DNA from: Akkermansia muciniphila
GTDB lineage: Bacteria > Verrucomicrobiota > Verrucomicrobiia > Limisphaerales > BJHT01
DNA: 64,000 bases
Assembly: GCA_945861535.1 (NCBI GenBank)
Contig: CAMAUZ010000017.1
Span: 40,324-104,323, forward strand
Direction of reading: 5' to 3'
The position numbers and the translations under genes are program-made. Shown piece by piece: positions 8,294 to 18,273 of this stretch (the first letter of the stretch is position 1; each line of letters begins with the position of its first letter). The notes beneath the pieces were generated by a model, which saw nothing but the letters and a program-made list of their open reading frames with translations, searched no databases and was not told the DNA's origin.

Positions 8294-11200
8294 TCAGTCC
8301 GTGACGGTGATGGCGACGTTGGTGGAGCGGTCGCCGAACCAATCGACGCCGTCCTGGAGCATCTGCCATTGCATGTTGTAGGTGCCGGCGGTGGCGGGGG
8401 CTTTGACCTGGAAGAAGAAGGTGGCGGTGGCGCCCGGCGCGATGGCGGTGCCGAGCTGGACGCGGGCGAAGCCCCAGGTCGTGTTGTCGGTGGGGTTGCG
8501 CGAGCCGAGGCGGTGGCTGGTCTCGGGCCGCCAGGTGGTGGTGCCGGTGTTCTTGAATTTCAGGGTCACGAAGAAATTGGAGCCTTTCTTCACCGGTGAA
8601 ACCACGGTCTGGCTGACGAACTGCGCGCCGTTGGTGGCGGTGGCCGGTGCGGTGACGACGATGGGGACATTCGCGGATAGATCACCGAAGTAGCCCGCCG
8701 CACCCTGCACCATGCGCCATTGGAAGTTGTTGGTGCCGGCGACCGACGGGGCGACAGCGTTGAAGGTGAAGGTCGCGGTGTCGCCGGGTGCGACGGGGCC
8801 GGGGAGGGCGATGCGGTTGGTGCCCCAGACCGTGTTGTTCAGCGGGTTTTGGGCGGTCAGGGCAAAGCCGGCGGCGGTGGTCCAGGTGGTGTTGCCGGTG
8901 TTGCGCAGCACGATGGTGGCGGCGTTGGTCCGGCCAGTGGTCAGCGTGGACGGAACGATCTGCGAGACGAAGGCCGCGGCGTTGGTGGGCGGCGGCGGGA
9001 GGACGGTGCCGACCTCGATGACGAGGTTGGAGGTGAAGGCCCCGAACCAGTCGAAATTTTCGTGCACCATGCGCCACTGGAAATCGTAGGTGCCGGCGGT
9101 GGTGGGCGCGGTGACGGTGAAGTTGATGACGGCGAGTTGTCCGGGCGCGACGGCGTTGGCGAGTTCGACGCGGGGGAAGCCCCAGGTGGTGTTGTCGTCG
9201 GGATTTTGGGAGCCAAGGTTGAACGCGTCGGCGTCGGGATCAAACGAGGCGGCGGGCCAGGTGGTGTTGCCGGTGTTCCGCAGGACGATCTGGGCGTCGT
9301 AGGTTTCGCCGGGAGCCATGCGGTTGGTGATGGTCTGGGAGACGAAGGTGGAGTTGTCCACCGGCGGCCCGCTGATCTGGACGACGACGTTGGAACTGAG
9401 TTCGCCGAAGCGGCCGGCGCTTTCGAGATTCATCTGCCATTGGAAATTGTACGCCCCCGCCGTGGTCGGGGCGACGACCGTGAAATTGAAGTCGGCGATT
9501 TCACGCGGGGCGACGACGCCGGCGAGCAACGCGCGGTTGCCGCCCCAGGTCGTGTTGTTGGCCGGATTTTGCGCGGCGAGATTGTAGCCGGCCTGCGGGG
9601 TCCAGGTGGTGGTGCCGGCGTTGCGCAGGCGGACGGTGACGAAGTTGGTTTCGCCGAAGGCCATGATCGACGAGACGGTGACGGCGACGAAGGTGGCGTG
9701 GTTGGTCTGCGGGGGCGCGGACGGGACGACGCTGAGGAGGAGGTTTTCCGACGGCGCACCGAAGAAGCCCGCGCCGGTCTGGCGCAGCCGCCATTGGAAA
9801 TTGTAATCACCCGAGTTGGTGGGGGCATCGATGTTGAAGTTGAAGACCGCGGTGTCGCCGGGCGCGACGGTCTGGATGCTGGGGATCGGGGTGTCGGACC
9901 AGGTGAGATTGGCCTCGGGATTCACGGCGGCGAGCTGGTAGCCGGCCGCCGGTGTCCAGGTGGTGGTGCCGGTATTGCGGAAGGTGAGCGACACGGGAAC
10001 TGTCGTGCCGACGGTCAACACGGGCGGCACATTTTGCAGGACAAAGGCGGCGGCATTGGTCGGGGGCGGCGCGACGACGATGAGCGTGGCGGGACCGAGA
10101 TCGCCGAAAAAGCCGCTGTCGTCCTGGCGCATCTGCCACTGGAAATTGTAGGTGCCGGGCTGGGTCGGAGCGGTGGCGCGGAAGGAAAAGGTCGCCACGC
10201 CGCCGGGGGAGACGGCCGCGGGCAGGTTGATAAAGTTGCCGCCCCAGGTGGTGTTGGTCGCGGGATTTTGCGAGGCGAGCCGGTAGCCGCCGGCGCTGCT
10301 CCAGGTGGTGTTGCCGCGGTTGCTGACGGTGATGGAGGCGAAGAAATCCGCCCCGGTTACCACGTTTGTCGGGGCGATGGGAATTCCGGGGACAAAGGCG
10401 GCGTCATCGCGGGGCACCGGCGCAGTGGCGAGCACGGTGATGGGGACGGCGGGGGTGAAGTCGCCGAACCAGCCGAAGCCTTCGTGAACCATCCGCCATT
10501 GGAAAAGATGGGTGCCGACGACGCGCGGGGCGGTGACGGTGAAGGTCATCGTGGCGGTCTGCCCGGGGGCCACCGGCGTTGCCAGCGTGGTGCGCAGGAG
10601 TCCCCAGACCGGATTATCCTGCGGGCTTTGCGGCCCGAGGTGGTAGTCGCCGGCGTGGCTCCAGGTATTCGTGCCGGTGTTGCGGAGCGTGATCGACGCG
10701 GTGTACGTCTGCCCGGTGAGCATCTGGTTGGTGATGGTCATCGCGACGAACGCGGCGCTGTCGCCCGTGGAAAACACGGTGATGAAGCGCGGCGGGGTGG
10801 GCTGGCCGAAGCGGCCGCTGCCCGTGCTGAGCATCTGCCATTGGAACGGATAAACGCCGGGCGCGGACGGAGCGGTGAGGTTGAAGGGAAGGTCGATTTC
10901 CTGTCCGGGCAGGACGGGGCCGGGGAGGGCGATGCGATTGGTGCCCCAGGTCGCGGTGTTGGTGGGATTGAGCGAGGCGAGCGCGTAGCCGGCGGCGGCG
11001 TTCCAGGTGGTCGAACCGAGGTTGCGCAGGCGGATGGTGCCGGGAAATTGCTCGCCGGGTGCGAGGGCGGTTGGGAGCGCCTGCGAGACGAACTGGGCGT
11101 TATCGGCCACGGCGACGACGCGCACGGAGCGGAGCGGGGTCGGTTCGCCAAAGGGTGCGAGGCCGTCCTGCTGCAGGCGCCAGCGGAACGGGTAGGTGCC

Positions 11201-14200
11201 GGCGGTGGCCGGGGCGGTGATTTTGAAACGGAAGAGGGCGATCTCGCCGGGCGCGACGCTGCGGAACAGGGGAACGTTGGTGATGCCCCAGGTGCCGGAC
11301 CCGGCGGGGCTGACCGGCACGAGATGGAAGAGCCCGCCGGCGCGCCAGGTGTTGGTGCCAACATTGCGCAGTGCGACCTGCACGTCGGCGGACTGGCCGG
11401 GGGCGAGGGTGGCCGGGACGGTTTGGGAAATGAACACCGCGCGGCCGGACGGCGCGACCCGCAGGACGAGGTTGGGGGTGGGTTCGCCGAAGCGCGCGAC
11501 GGCTTCCTGAATCATCCGCCATTGGAAGTTGTAATCGCCACTGTTGGTTGGGGCGGTGATGACAAAGTTAAACACGCCCAAGTCGCCGGGCGCGACGTCC
11601 CCGGAGGTCAGGGCGCGGGCCACGCCCCACGTAGTGTTGTCCAGGGGACTTAGCGAGCCGAGCCGGATTTTGTTCGCGGCCGTCCAGGTCCCGCTGCCGG
11701 TGTTGCGCAGGGTGAGCGAGACATTGTAGCGCTGCCCGGGAATCAAAATGCTGGGGACGGACTGTGAAACGAAGGCGGCGTTGAGGAGCGGTTCGAGGAC
11801 GGTGATCGCGATGTTGGTGGTCCTTTCCCCGAAGAACTCCGCGCCTTCCTGCAAGGGTCGCCACTGAAAATTATAGGAACCGGGAGTCGGTGGCGCGGTG
11901 GCTTGGATGGAAACGACGACCGTGTCACCGGGTAGGACAGTGTTGGTGATAAGCACGCGGCTGAAGCCCCAGGTGCTGTTGTCATCGGGATTCTGCGAAG
12001 CGAGGCGGTAGCGCGTCTCGGGCGTCCAGATGTTGGTGCCGACATTTTTCAAAGCGATCGCCGCCGTGAAGCGCTGGCCGGCGGCGATGCGCGCGGGCAC
12101 CTGTTGGTCCAGGACGATGGCGGCGTTGCCTTTCTCGGCGATCAGGATGGGCACGCTCGTGGTGGCTTCGCCAAAGTAACCGCCGCCTTCGCGAACCATC
12201 CGCCATTGCAGATTGTGGATCCCGCCGGGATAGGGGGCGGTGGCGCTAAAATCCAGGGTGACCGTTTCTCCCGGAGCCACGGGGCCGGGAAGGCTGACGC
12301 GGTTCATGCCCCAGAGCAGATTATCCTCCGGGCCGGACGAGCCGAGATAGTAGCCGTCGTTGGTGCTCCAGATGGTGGAGCCGTTATTACGCAGAGTAAC
12401 TTGCACCGGATAGCGCTGGCCCGCGGTCATCAGCGTAAGGAAAGACTGGGATACGAAGACCGCGGAGTCCCGCTGTGACACGGCCGCGCGCAGCACGGCG
12501 GTGAACGTCTGGTTGGTTGCCGGGGTGGAAATCGAGTGAGTCGAAGCGCCGCCATCAGACCACGAGATGAACTCATAGACCGTGCTGCCGGAAACCTGGG
12601 CGTCCACGCTCAAGGTGCGGGTGACGCCGGCCACACCGACAAAGGTGAACGGCGCGGTGACCGGTTCGCCATCGAGCGTGAGGCGCAGGCCGGGCGGGTC
12701 GGTGAGCAGCGTGATGGTGGACTTGATGGGCAGGATATCCCGGTGGGAAGTGTGAGACAGACCAGTCGGATCGGTGACGGTGAGATAGACGCGATACCAG
12801 ACGTCGTCACTGGATTCGCCGATGGTGGGGATGGTGAAGGTTCCATTGGTCACGCCAAAGGTGTCCGCGATAAACGGGTGGGCATGGTCGTGGTGCAGGA
12901 AATCCACGCGCCATTTGAAGGCTGTGGCGGACAGTTGTCCAACCTCTGGGTCGGTGGCGGTGCCGGAAAAAGTCAGCGTGTCGCCAGCGCGATAGGTGGT
13001 GCTGACGGGCGGTTGGTCGATCGTGCCGACGGGCGGGCGGTCGGAGGTGACGATGAGCGTGCCCGCGCGGCTGGTGGCGGTCCCGGCGGTGTTCTGCACC
13101 ACGCAGCGGAACTGGCTGCCGGAATCGGCGACCGCGGCGTCGGCCAGGGTATAGACCGGCTGATTGGCCCCGGGAATTGGCGTGAACCCGGAACCACCCG
13201 GCGACTGCCGTTCCCATTGGTAACTCAGCGGGGCCGAACCATAGGCCGCAATCTGATAGGTGGCGGACTGTCCAATGGAGACATAGGCATTGCCGGGATG
13301 GGTGCCGATCTGCGGAGCCAGCAGGCCGGTGTACTGAATTTTGTAAACCGATTGGCCGGCGTGGGCGCCGTAGTAGAGGCTGCCATCCAGACCGGTCAGG
13401 AGATACACGCCCACCGGGCGGAGGTTGCTGGCGAAATCCGCAACCTCACCCGTCACCGGATTGAGTGTGCGGATGGTGCCAATGAAGCCATCCATGAAGA
13501 AATACTTCCCGAGATAGGCCGCTGGAAACTGGTTGGTCGGCGGATTATAGAACGCGCCACCCGTGATGGCGCTGCTCCCGGGCGGATTGAAGGGGTGCTC
13601 ATAGCTATAAAAGGGACTCTGGAAGCGGTTGTCCGTCGAATAGCCCTGATAGGTCGGCCAGCCATAGTTGGCACCCCGCGAGCCATCGTTGATTTCCTCG
13701 AAAGCTCCTTCGCCGACGTCGTTGACGAAGTAGCGGCCGGTGCCCGGTTGGAAGGTGGCGGTGAAGGGATTCCGCAGACCCATCGCCCAGATGGCTTTGT
13801 TGATGCCGCTGGTGCTGTTGTAGAAGGGATTGTCCGTCGGGATGGTGCCGTCGGCATTGAGGCGGAGGATTTTGCCGAGCGGGGTCTGGAGCGACTGGGC
13901 ATGGGCCGGAATATTGTTCTCCCCCACGGCCAGGTAGAGCTTGCCGTCCGGTCCGAAATTGAGCGCGCCACCGTTGTGCCAGCCGGATTCACCCAGGGTC
14001 GGCAGATCCAGCAGGATGACTTCGCTGCCGGGAACGACCACGTCGCCATTGGCGGTGAAGCGGCTCAGCCGGTTGTGAAAGGTGGGCGTCTTGGCCGTGT
14101 AATAGATATAAACAAACTGATTCGTGGCGAAATTAGGGTCCAAGGTGATGCCGACCAGCCCGCGTTCCTGATAGGCCTGGGCATCGACGGAGAGGAACGG

Positions 14201-14497
14201 GGTGGCGAGGACCACGTCGTTCTTGATGAGCTTCACGTAGCCCGCCTGTTCGCAGACAAAGATGCGACCGTCGGGCGCCTGGACCATCGCGCTCGGCGAG
14301 AAGAGTCCGTAAATCTGTGTCTCGGTGAAGCCCGGCGGCAGGACGGTCTGCGCGCCGAGCTCCCCGCGCCCGCCGCCCAGCAGCAGACAGCAGGCGATGA
14401 CTGCCCGCAGTAAAAACGCCGCTGCATTCCCGCAATTCCCGGTCTTCCCGGTGCGCGTGTTACAGCAATGGATTGTCCCATCCCTAATTTGTTTCAT
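8294..14497 (-). CDS. Giant secreted protein: sugar-dehydrogenase-like propeller, Ig-like domain and 12 NBR1-type Ig repeats
   Basis: About 2067 residues from the ATG at 14497, which has GGAG just upstream; an in-frame alternative start at 14527 adds 10 residues. A signal peptide (hydrophobic AAAFLLRAVIACCLLL) is followed by a glucose/sorbosone dehydrogenase-like six-bladed propeller (about 50-395; PGFTETQIYGL, ALNFGPDGKLYLAVGENN, GLRNPF, NDVGEGAFEEIN). Then come an Ig-like domain (about 400-490), a PKD/Ig-like region (to about 675), and twelve tandem copies of an approximately 113-residue domain. Each copy has the pattern FVSQ, then LRNTGTTTW, then NPxxNTTWG, then VAPG, then APTxxGTYNFQWRM and FGE, which matches the NBR1 FW/Ig-like domain. 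The propeller may oxidise a sugar with PQQ and the repeats probably mediate adhesion or surface anchoring; both are inferred. It is a single gene, not an operon member. Confidence 0.85.
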   Translation of the reverse strand: MKQIRDGTIHCCNTRTGKTGNCGNAAAFLLRAVIACCLLLGGGRGELGAQTVLPPGFTETQIYGLFSPSAMVQAPDGRIFVCEQAGYVKLIKNDVVLATPFLSVDAQAYQERGLVGITLDPNFATNQFVYIYYTAKTPTFHNRLSRFTANGDVVVPGSEVILLDLPTLGESGWHNGGALNFGPDGKLYLAVGENNIPAHAQSLQTPLGKILRLNADGTIPTDNPFYNSTSGINKAIWAMGLRNPFTATFQPGTGRYFVNDVGEGAFEEINDGSRGANYGWPTYQGYSTDNRFQSPFYSYEHPFNPPGSSAITGGAFYNPPTNQFPAAYLGKYFFMDGFIGTIRTLNPVTGEVADFASNLRPVGVYLLTGLDGSLYYGAHAGQSVYKIQYTGLLAPQIGTHPGNAYVSIGQSATYQIAAYGSAPLSYQWERQSPGGSGFTPIPGANQPVYTLADAAVADSGSQFRCVVQNTAGTATSRAGTLIVTSDRPPVGTIDQPPVSTTYRAGDTLTFSGTATDPEVGQLSATAFKWRVDFLHHDHAHPFIADTFGVTNGTFTIPTIGESSDDVWYRVYLTVTDPTGLSHTSHRDILPIKSTITLLTDPPGLRLTLDGEPVTAPFTFVGVAGVTRTLSVDAQVSGSTVYEFISWSDGGASTHSISTPATNQTFTAVLRAAVSQRDSAVFVSQSFLTLMTAGQRYPVQVTLRNNGSTIWSTNDGYYLGSSGPEDNLLWGMNRVSLPGPVAPGETVTLDFSATAPYPGGIHNLQWRMVREGGGYFGEATTSVPILIAEKGNAAIVLDQQVPARIAAGQRFTAAIALKNVGTNIWTPETRYRLASQNPDDNSTWGFSRVLITNTVLPGDTVVVSIQATAPPTPGSYNFQWRPLQEGAEFFGERTTNIAITVLEPLLNAAFVSQSVPSILIPGQRYNVSLTLRNTGSGTWTAANKIRLGSLSPLDNTTWGVARALTSGDVAPGDLGVFNFVITAPTNSGDYNFQWRMIQEAVARFGEPTPNLVLRVAPSGRAVFISQTVPATLAPGQSADVQVALRNVGTNTWRAGGLFHLVPVSPAGSGTWGITNVPLFRSVAPGEIALFRFKITAPATAGTYPFRWRLQQDGLAPFGEPTPLRSVRVVAVADNAQFVSQALPTALAPGEQFPGTIRLRNLGSTTWNAAAGYALASLNPTNTATWGTNRIALPGPVLPGQEIDLPFNLTAPSAPGVYPFQWQMLSTGSGRFGQPTPPRFITVFSTGDSAAFVAMTITNQMLTGQTYTASITLRNTGTNTWSHAGDYHLGPQSPQDNPVWGLLRTTLATPVAPGQTATMTFTVTAPRVVGTHLFQWRMVHEGFGWFGDFTPAVPITVLATAPVPRDDAAFVPGIPIAPTNVVTGADFFASITVSNRGNTTWSSAGGYRLASQNPATNTTWGGNFINLPAAVSPGGVATFSFRATAPTQPGTYNFQWQMRQDDSGFFGDLGPATLIVVAPPPTNAAAFVLQNVPPVLTVGTTVPVSLTFRNTGTTTWTPAAGYQLAAVNPEANLTWSDTPIPSIQTVAPGDTAVFNFNIDAPTNSGDYNFQWRLRQTGAGFFGAPSENLLLSVVPSAPPQTNHATFVAVTVSSIMAFGETNFVTVRLRNAGTTTWTPQAGYNLAAQNPANNTTWGGNRALLAGVVAPREIADFNFTVVAPTTAGAYNFQWQMNLESAGRFGELSSNVVVQISGPPVDNSTFVSQTITNRMAPGETYDAQIVLRNTGNTTWPAASFDPDADAFNLGSQNPDDNTTWGFPRVELANAVAPGQLAVINFTVTAPTTAGTYDFQWRMVHENFDWFGAFTSNLVIEVGTVLPPPPTNAAAFVSQIVPSTLTTGRTNAATIVLRNTGNTTWTTAAGFALTAQNPLNNTVWGTNRIALPGPVAPGDTATFTFNAVAPSVAGTNNFQWRMVQGAAGYFGDLSANVPIVVTAPATATNGAQFVSQTVVSPVKKGSNFFVTLKFKNTGTTTWRPETSHRLGSRNPTDNTTWGFARVQLGTAIAPGATATFFFQVKAPATAGTYNMQWQMLQDGVDWFGDRSTNVAITVTD

Positions 14498-14517
14498 TCT
14501 CCAAATAAGCTTCGGCA

Positions 14518-14546
14518 GGATTACCACGCGACTGACAGAGTGTCAA
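14518..14546 (-). promoter_or_regulatory. Candidate promoter of the giant secreted protein gene
   Basis: On the minus strand TTGACA (14546-14541), a 17-base spacer and TAATCC (14523-14518) precede the ATG at 14497. Two short inverted repeats lie around it, TGACA-GAG-TGTCA (14533-14545) and TGTCC-N7-GGACA (14563-14579), which could be regulator sites. Confidence 0.35.
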
Positions 14547-14704
14547 AAGCCGGGGGCGAGTTTGTCCTATAATTGGACACTCCCGAAAGATGGGATGCCT
14601 ATCGTGGGATGGCTCTCAACGTTCGGGCGGGTCTCTACATCATTACATCGCGGAACCGGCGGGGGAACCGCCGGGTGGCGGGCGAACTGTGCGTCGGAAG
14701 CGGA

Positions 14705-15433
14705 CTAGTCGGCGGCGACCAAGTCCATGCCGCGCTCGTAGTAGAGAATGCGCCCGCAGTGCGGGCAGGTGGTGATCTCGCCCATGCCCTGACAGGTCCG
14801 CACCGTCTGCGTTGTGAGCTTCATGTGGCAGCCACCACAGGCCCCGTGTTCGATGCTGACCACCACGCTGTCGCCCTTGCTTTTGAGCAGGCGTTCGTAG
14901 CGGTTCAACGCGCCGGGATCCACGTCGGCCACCTGCGTGGCCCGGTCGGCTTCCAAGTCGGCGATCTGCTTCTTCAAATTGATTTCCAAACCGGCCAGAT
15001 CCGACACAAGCGTGTCCACATCCCGCTTGCTGGTCGTGGCCACGGCGGTGGCGGCGGCGATGTCCTTGGCGACCTGATCCGCCTGCTCCATGAACTCCAG
15101 TTGCTGATCCTCGAGTTTCGAGATGGCTTCCTGGCACAGCTCGATCTCGTGGGCGAGCGCCTTGTATTCCTCGTTCTTCTTGGTCTGAAATTGTTGCAGG
15201 GAATACTTGGCGATCTGCGCCTTTTTGGCCTCCGCATCCAGTTCGAGCCGCTTGCGTTCGCTCTCGATTTGTTTGCCGCGCAGCTTCACGGCGTCGAGCC
15301 GCGTCTGCACGTCGGCGGCCTTGGCTTGCAGGGTCTGGCGTTGCGGTCCGATGCTGCCCAGCTCGGTGCGGGCACGGTGGAGACGATGGTCGCGATCCTG
15401 AAGGATCAGAAGCTTTTCAATGATGGGAAGCAT
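14705..15433 (-). CDS. Coiled-coil protein with C-terminal C4 zinc ribbon
   Basis: A 242-residue protein of the zf-RING_7/DUF164-type family found across bacteria. Residues about 20-180 form a long heptad-rich coiled coil (many Leu/Glu/Lys/Gln, for example LQQFQTKKNEEYKALAHEIE). The C-terminus has two cysteine pairs, GACGGCHMKL and TTCPHCGRILYY, that should bind one zinc ion. Function is not established; relatives have been linked to nucleic-acid or secretion roles. It is divergent from the HtrA gene with 149 bp between the starts. No Shine-Dalgarno sequence is obvious. Confidence 0.85.
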   Translation of the reverse strand: MLPIIEKLLILQDRDHRLHRARTELGSIGPQRQTLQAKAADVQTRLDAVKLRGKQIESERKRLELDAEAKKAQIAKYSLQQFQTKKNEEYKALAHEIELCQEAISKLEDQQLEFMEQADQVAKDIAAATAVATTSKRDVDTLVSDLAGLEINLKKQIADLEADRATQVADVDPGALNRYERLLKSKGDSVVVSIEHGACGGCHMKLTTQTVRTCQGMGEITTCPHCGRILYYERGMDLVAAD

Positions 15434-15459
15434 GTTGACTTGGGTGCGTCGTTGCAGAA

Positions 15460-15488
15460 ACGTTATGCGCCCGTGAAACTCAAGTCAA
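15460..15488 (-). promoter_or_regulatory. Candidate promoter of the zinc-ribbon gene
   Basis: TTGACT (15488-15483), a 17-base spacer and TAACGT (15465-15460) on the minus strand, 27 bp before the start codon. Confidence 0.4.
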
Positions 15489-15582
15489 CGCATCCGCGTC
15501 CCGCCGCCTCCCCGGCCCGCTCCGCGGCCGGTTTGCAGGATGACAAACGCCTCCCAAATCTCCTCCGCCTCCGTTTTTTCCT

Positions 15583-17067
15583 ATGATAACTCCATCGCTT
15601 CCCGCGCGCTGCCTCCTGCTGGCCGCCCTCCTCCCATGCCTCCTCCGGACCGCCCCGGCCGCCCCGCCCACCGCGGCCATCGACATTGCCCGCCAGCTCA
15701 ATGACGCCTTCATCGAAGTCGCCGACCGCGCCTCTGCCGCCGTCGTCGTCATCAAGGTTGCGCACAAGCCCGACGCGATCCACGCCAACCGCGAGGACAA
15801 CCCCTTCTTCGAGTTTCTGCCCAAGGAATTCCGCAAGCAGCTCGAAGAGGAAATGGAGAAGCAGAAGAAACGCGAACGCTCCGGCGGCGGCGGCCGGCGG
15901 GAACCGGTCTTCGACGGCCAGGGATCCGGCGTCGTCATCCGCGAAGACGGCTACATCCTCACCAACCGCCACGTCGTGGACGGTGCGGACAAAATCAAAG
16001 TCCGCTTTCGCGACGGCAAGGAATACGACGCCGAAGTCCGCGGCGTGGACAAGAAATCCGATCTCGCCGTCCTCCGCATCGCCACCAAGGGGCTGCCCGT
16101 CCTGAAGTTCGCCGACTCGACCAAGACCCGCGTCGGCGAGTTCGCCATCGCCATCGGCGCGCCGTTCGATCTCGATTACAGCGTCACCTTCGGCCACGTC
16201 AGCGCCAAAGGCCGCACCCAGATCATCCGCGATCCCTCGATGGATCAGGACTTCATCCAGACCGACGCCAACATCAATCCCGGCAACAGCGGCGGCCCGC
16301 TCGTCAACATCTCCGGCGAGATCATCGGCATTAACACCCTCATCCGCGGCATGCGCACCGGCATCGGTTTCGCCATTCCCGCCAACCTCGCCCGCGACAT
16401 CGGCGAGCGGCTCATCCTCGAGGGCAAATACGTCCGCTCCTGGCTCGGCGTGGCCATCCAGTCCCTCAGCGAAAACCCCGAATACCGCGCGCTCGTCAAA
16501 GGCGTCACCGACGGCGTGGTCATCAAGGAAATCACTCCCGACGGTCCCGCCGCCTCGTCCGAACTCAAACCCTTCGATGTGGTGACTGCCGTGGACGGCC
16601 GCGCCGTGTCCACCTCGCAGATGTTGAAGAACGAAATTCGCGGCAAGAAGGTCGGCTCCAGCGTCGTCCTCGACGTCAATCGCAGCGGCAAAAACATCAA
16701 GGTCAACGTCAAGCCCGGCGAATGGCCCGAGGCCCCCGAAGTCGCCTTCCGCCAACCCCAGCGCACCGACGAAGTGGAAGACGCCGACCTCGGCCTCACC
16801 GTCCGCACCGCCACCAAGGCTCTCGCCGACGAACTCAAGGTCAAGCTCAGCGAAGGCGTGATCGTGACCGCCGTGGAATCCGGCGGCCTCGCCGAAAAGA
16901 AAGGCCTCAAGCCCGGCGACATCATCAAGGAAATCAACCAGACGCCCACGCCCACCGCCAAAGCCTTCGCCGCCGCCGTCAAAGCCGCCGACTTGAAAAA
17001 GGGGCTGATCCTCAACTTCGTCACCAAAGGCGTGAGCAAATTCGAAGTCCTCCGCGACGACGAGTAG
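15583..17067 (+). CDS. Periplasmic serine protease, HtrA/DegP family (Do-like)
   Basis: ATP-independent protease/chaperone that degrades or refolds damaged envelope proteins. The 494 residues hold a signal peptide (1 to about 27), a trypsin-like S1C domain and two PDZ domains. The catalytic triad is visible: His130 in TNRHVVD, Asp160 in KKSDLAVL and Ser236 in NPGNSGGP. PDZ1 spans about 285-375 (WLGVAIQSLSENPEYRAL onward) and PDZ2 about 400-490 (DLGLTVRTATKALAD, GLKPGDIIKEIN). The segment EEEMEKQKKRERSGGGGRR (about 88-106) is a charged, flexible insert in the LA-loop region. It stands alone, divergent from the zinc-ribbon gene. Confidence 0.93.
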   Translation: MITPSLPARCLLLAALLPCLLRTAPAAPPTAAIDIARQLNDAFIEVADRASAAVVVIKVAHKPDAIHANREDNPFFEFLPKEFRKQLEEEMEKQKKRERSGGGGRREPVFDGQGSGVVIREDGYILTNRHVVDGADKIKVRFRDGKEYDAEVRGVDKKSDLAVLRIATKGLPVLKFADSTKTRVGEFAIAIGAPFDLDYSVTFGHVSAKGRTQIIRDPSMDQDFIQTDANINPGNSGGPLVNISGEIIGINTLIRGMRTGIGFAIPANLARDIGERLILEGKYVRSWLGVAIQSLSENPEYRALVKGVTDGVVIKEITPDGPAASSELKPFDVVTAVDGRAVSTSQMLKNEIRGKKVGSSVVLDVNRSGKNIKVNVKPGEWPEAPEVAFRQPQRTDEVEDADLGLTVRTATKALADELKVKLSEGVIVTAVESGGLAEKKGLKPGDIIKEINQTPTPTAKAFAAAVKAADLKKGLILNFVTKGVSKFEVLRDDE

Positions 17068-17316
17068 CAGGCCCCGGCAGGGACGCTCTGTGGGCCGAGG
17101 ACCGCGCCCGCTCCCAGAACTGGAATCTCAACGCCAACCTGCCGGTGCTGCGGGCGGGCTTGATCGCGCTGCGGGCGCAGCGGGCGGCGCACTTGAACGG
17201 GCTCGTCCGCTTCGAACTGGCGGCCCATGAACCCGCCTTCCCCTTCCGCCTCGTCACCAAACCGGCTCCCAAATGAAAAGGGCTAGCGGCGGTGTACGCG
17301 GAAGCGCACGGCCCTC

Positions 17317-17472
17317 GTAGCGCAGGTTTCCAAACCTGCTGTGTCGCCGATTTCCAAATCGGCGGGCGCGACGCCGGTAGTAGCGCGTGCTTCGTCGGGA
17401 GGCGTCTGCGGTGGGCGAACCGCCAGCGGGTTTAGAAACCCGCGATGCAGCAGACTTGGAAGTCTGCGCTAC
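17317..17472. repeat. Palindromic repeat family B (GTAGCGCAG), copy 1
   Basis: A 156-bp imperfect hairpin starting GTAGCGCAGGTTTCCAAACC and ending in GGAAGTCTGCGCTAC, with inner stems on CCAAATCGGC and GCGGGTTT. Other copies are at 28794-28948 and 63124-63255. It fills much of the 524-bp gap between HtrA and RNase HI; bases 17068-17316 hold no gene that can be supported. Confidence 0.9.
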
Positions 17473-17591
17473 AGGACAGTGCGGAGTCGCGCCCGTTTCC
17501 CGCCGCCTTCGGCGCTCCGCCCCTGCATCTCGAGGTGGGGACAGCTTGTCCTCAACAAACTTGCGGGGACCAGCCGTCCCCGCCCCAATCC

Positions 17592-18113
17592 TCACAACAA
17601 ATCCCTGCCCGCCGGCCCCGCCCCGCGCGTCGCCTCGAACTGCCGCCGGTGCTCGTCAAGTTGCGCGCGGGTGAATTGCGCGCGCAGCTTCGCCATCTCC
17701 GCGGCCGCGAGTTGGTCGCAGCGCTCATTGTCGGCGTGGCCGGCGTGGCCTTTGAGCCAGCGCCAGGTGATGCGGTGCCGCGCGCTGGCCTGGTCGAGCT
17801 GCCGCCAGAGGTCCTCGTTCTTCACCGGCTCCTTGGTGCTCGTCCGCCAGCCGTTGGCCTTCCAGCGGGCGATCCACGACGTGATCCCGTTGCGCAAATA
17901 CGCGGAGTCGGTGAACAGCTCGACCTCGCACGGCTCCGTCAGCGCCTCCAGCGCGCCGATGGCCGCACGCAGTTCCATGCGGTTGTTGGTCGTCGCCGGT
18001 TCGCCGCCCGCCACTTCGCCGAGATGCGGGCCGAAGCGCAGCACCGCCGCCCAGCCACCGGGGCCGGGGTTGCCCTCGCAGCCGCCGTCGGTGTGAATGG
18101 TCACGCGTTTCAT
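17592..18113 (-). CDS. rnhA: Ribonuclease HI
   Basis: Cuts the RNA strand of RNA-DNA hybrids (R-loops, Okazaki primers) in the cytoplasm. The 173 residues include the full type I catalytic set: Asp9 ([15 protein letters not shown]), Glu47 (TNNRMELRA), Asp69 (LFTDSAY) and Asp133 (ADNERCD). The glycine-rich first strand is intact. The C-terminus extends about 20 residues past the core with charged residues and no known function. The ATG start has no in-frame rival upstream. It is downstream of the SNF2 helicase gene on the same strand, with a 160-bp gap of purine-rich ACAGGAGACAGG-type repeats, so co-transcription is possible. Confidence 0.95.
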   Translation of the reverse strand: MKRVTIHTDGGCEGNPGPGGWAAVLRFGPHLGEVAGGEPATTNNRMELRAAIGALEALTEPCEVELFTDSAYLRNGITSWIARWKANGWRTSTKEPVKNEDLWRQLDQASARHRITWRWLKGHAGHADNERCDQLAAAEMAKLRAQFTRAQLDEHRRQFEATRGAGPAGRDLL

Positions 18114-18273
18114 GTCAGCAGTCAGGGATCAGCGGGCAGGAGACAGGGGGCCGGGGGCAAGGAAACAGGAGACAGGAAAACGGGAAACAGGACGGTCTCG
18201 AACTCAGGGCGGGCCTTTCCTGCCATCCTGACTCCTGCCCCCTGATTCGTGTCTCCTGTTCCCTGTCCCCTCA
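18114..18273. repeat. Purine-rich imperfect inverted repeat (ACAGGAGACAGG)
   Basis: Several copies of GGAGACAGG/GGAAACAGG face complementary CTCCTGTTCCCTGTCCCC across the gap between RNase HI and the helicase. Confidence 0.6.

Noticed and set aside
8720..11653. 977-codon plus-strand frame opposite the giant secreted gene
   Set aside because: It is the antisense of the repeated Ig array with strong Gly/Glu/Arg bias and no domains; GC-rich codon use keeps the opposite frame open.
12536..14413. 625-codon plus-strand frame
   Set aside because: Antisense of the propeller and Ig part of the same gene, no independent evidence.
17084..17276. Possible 3' remnant of a gene (NLNANLPVLRAGLIALRAQR) after HtrA
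   Set aside because: The frame overlaps HtrA in another frame and no family can be recognised; too weak to list as a feature.
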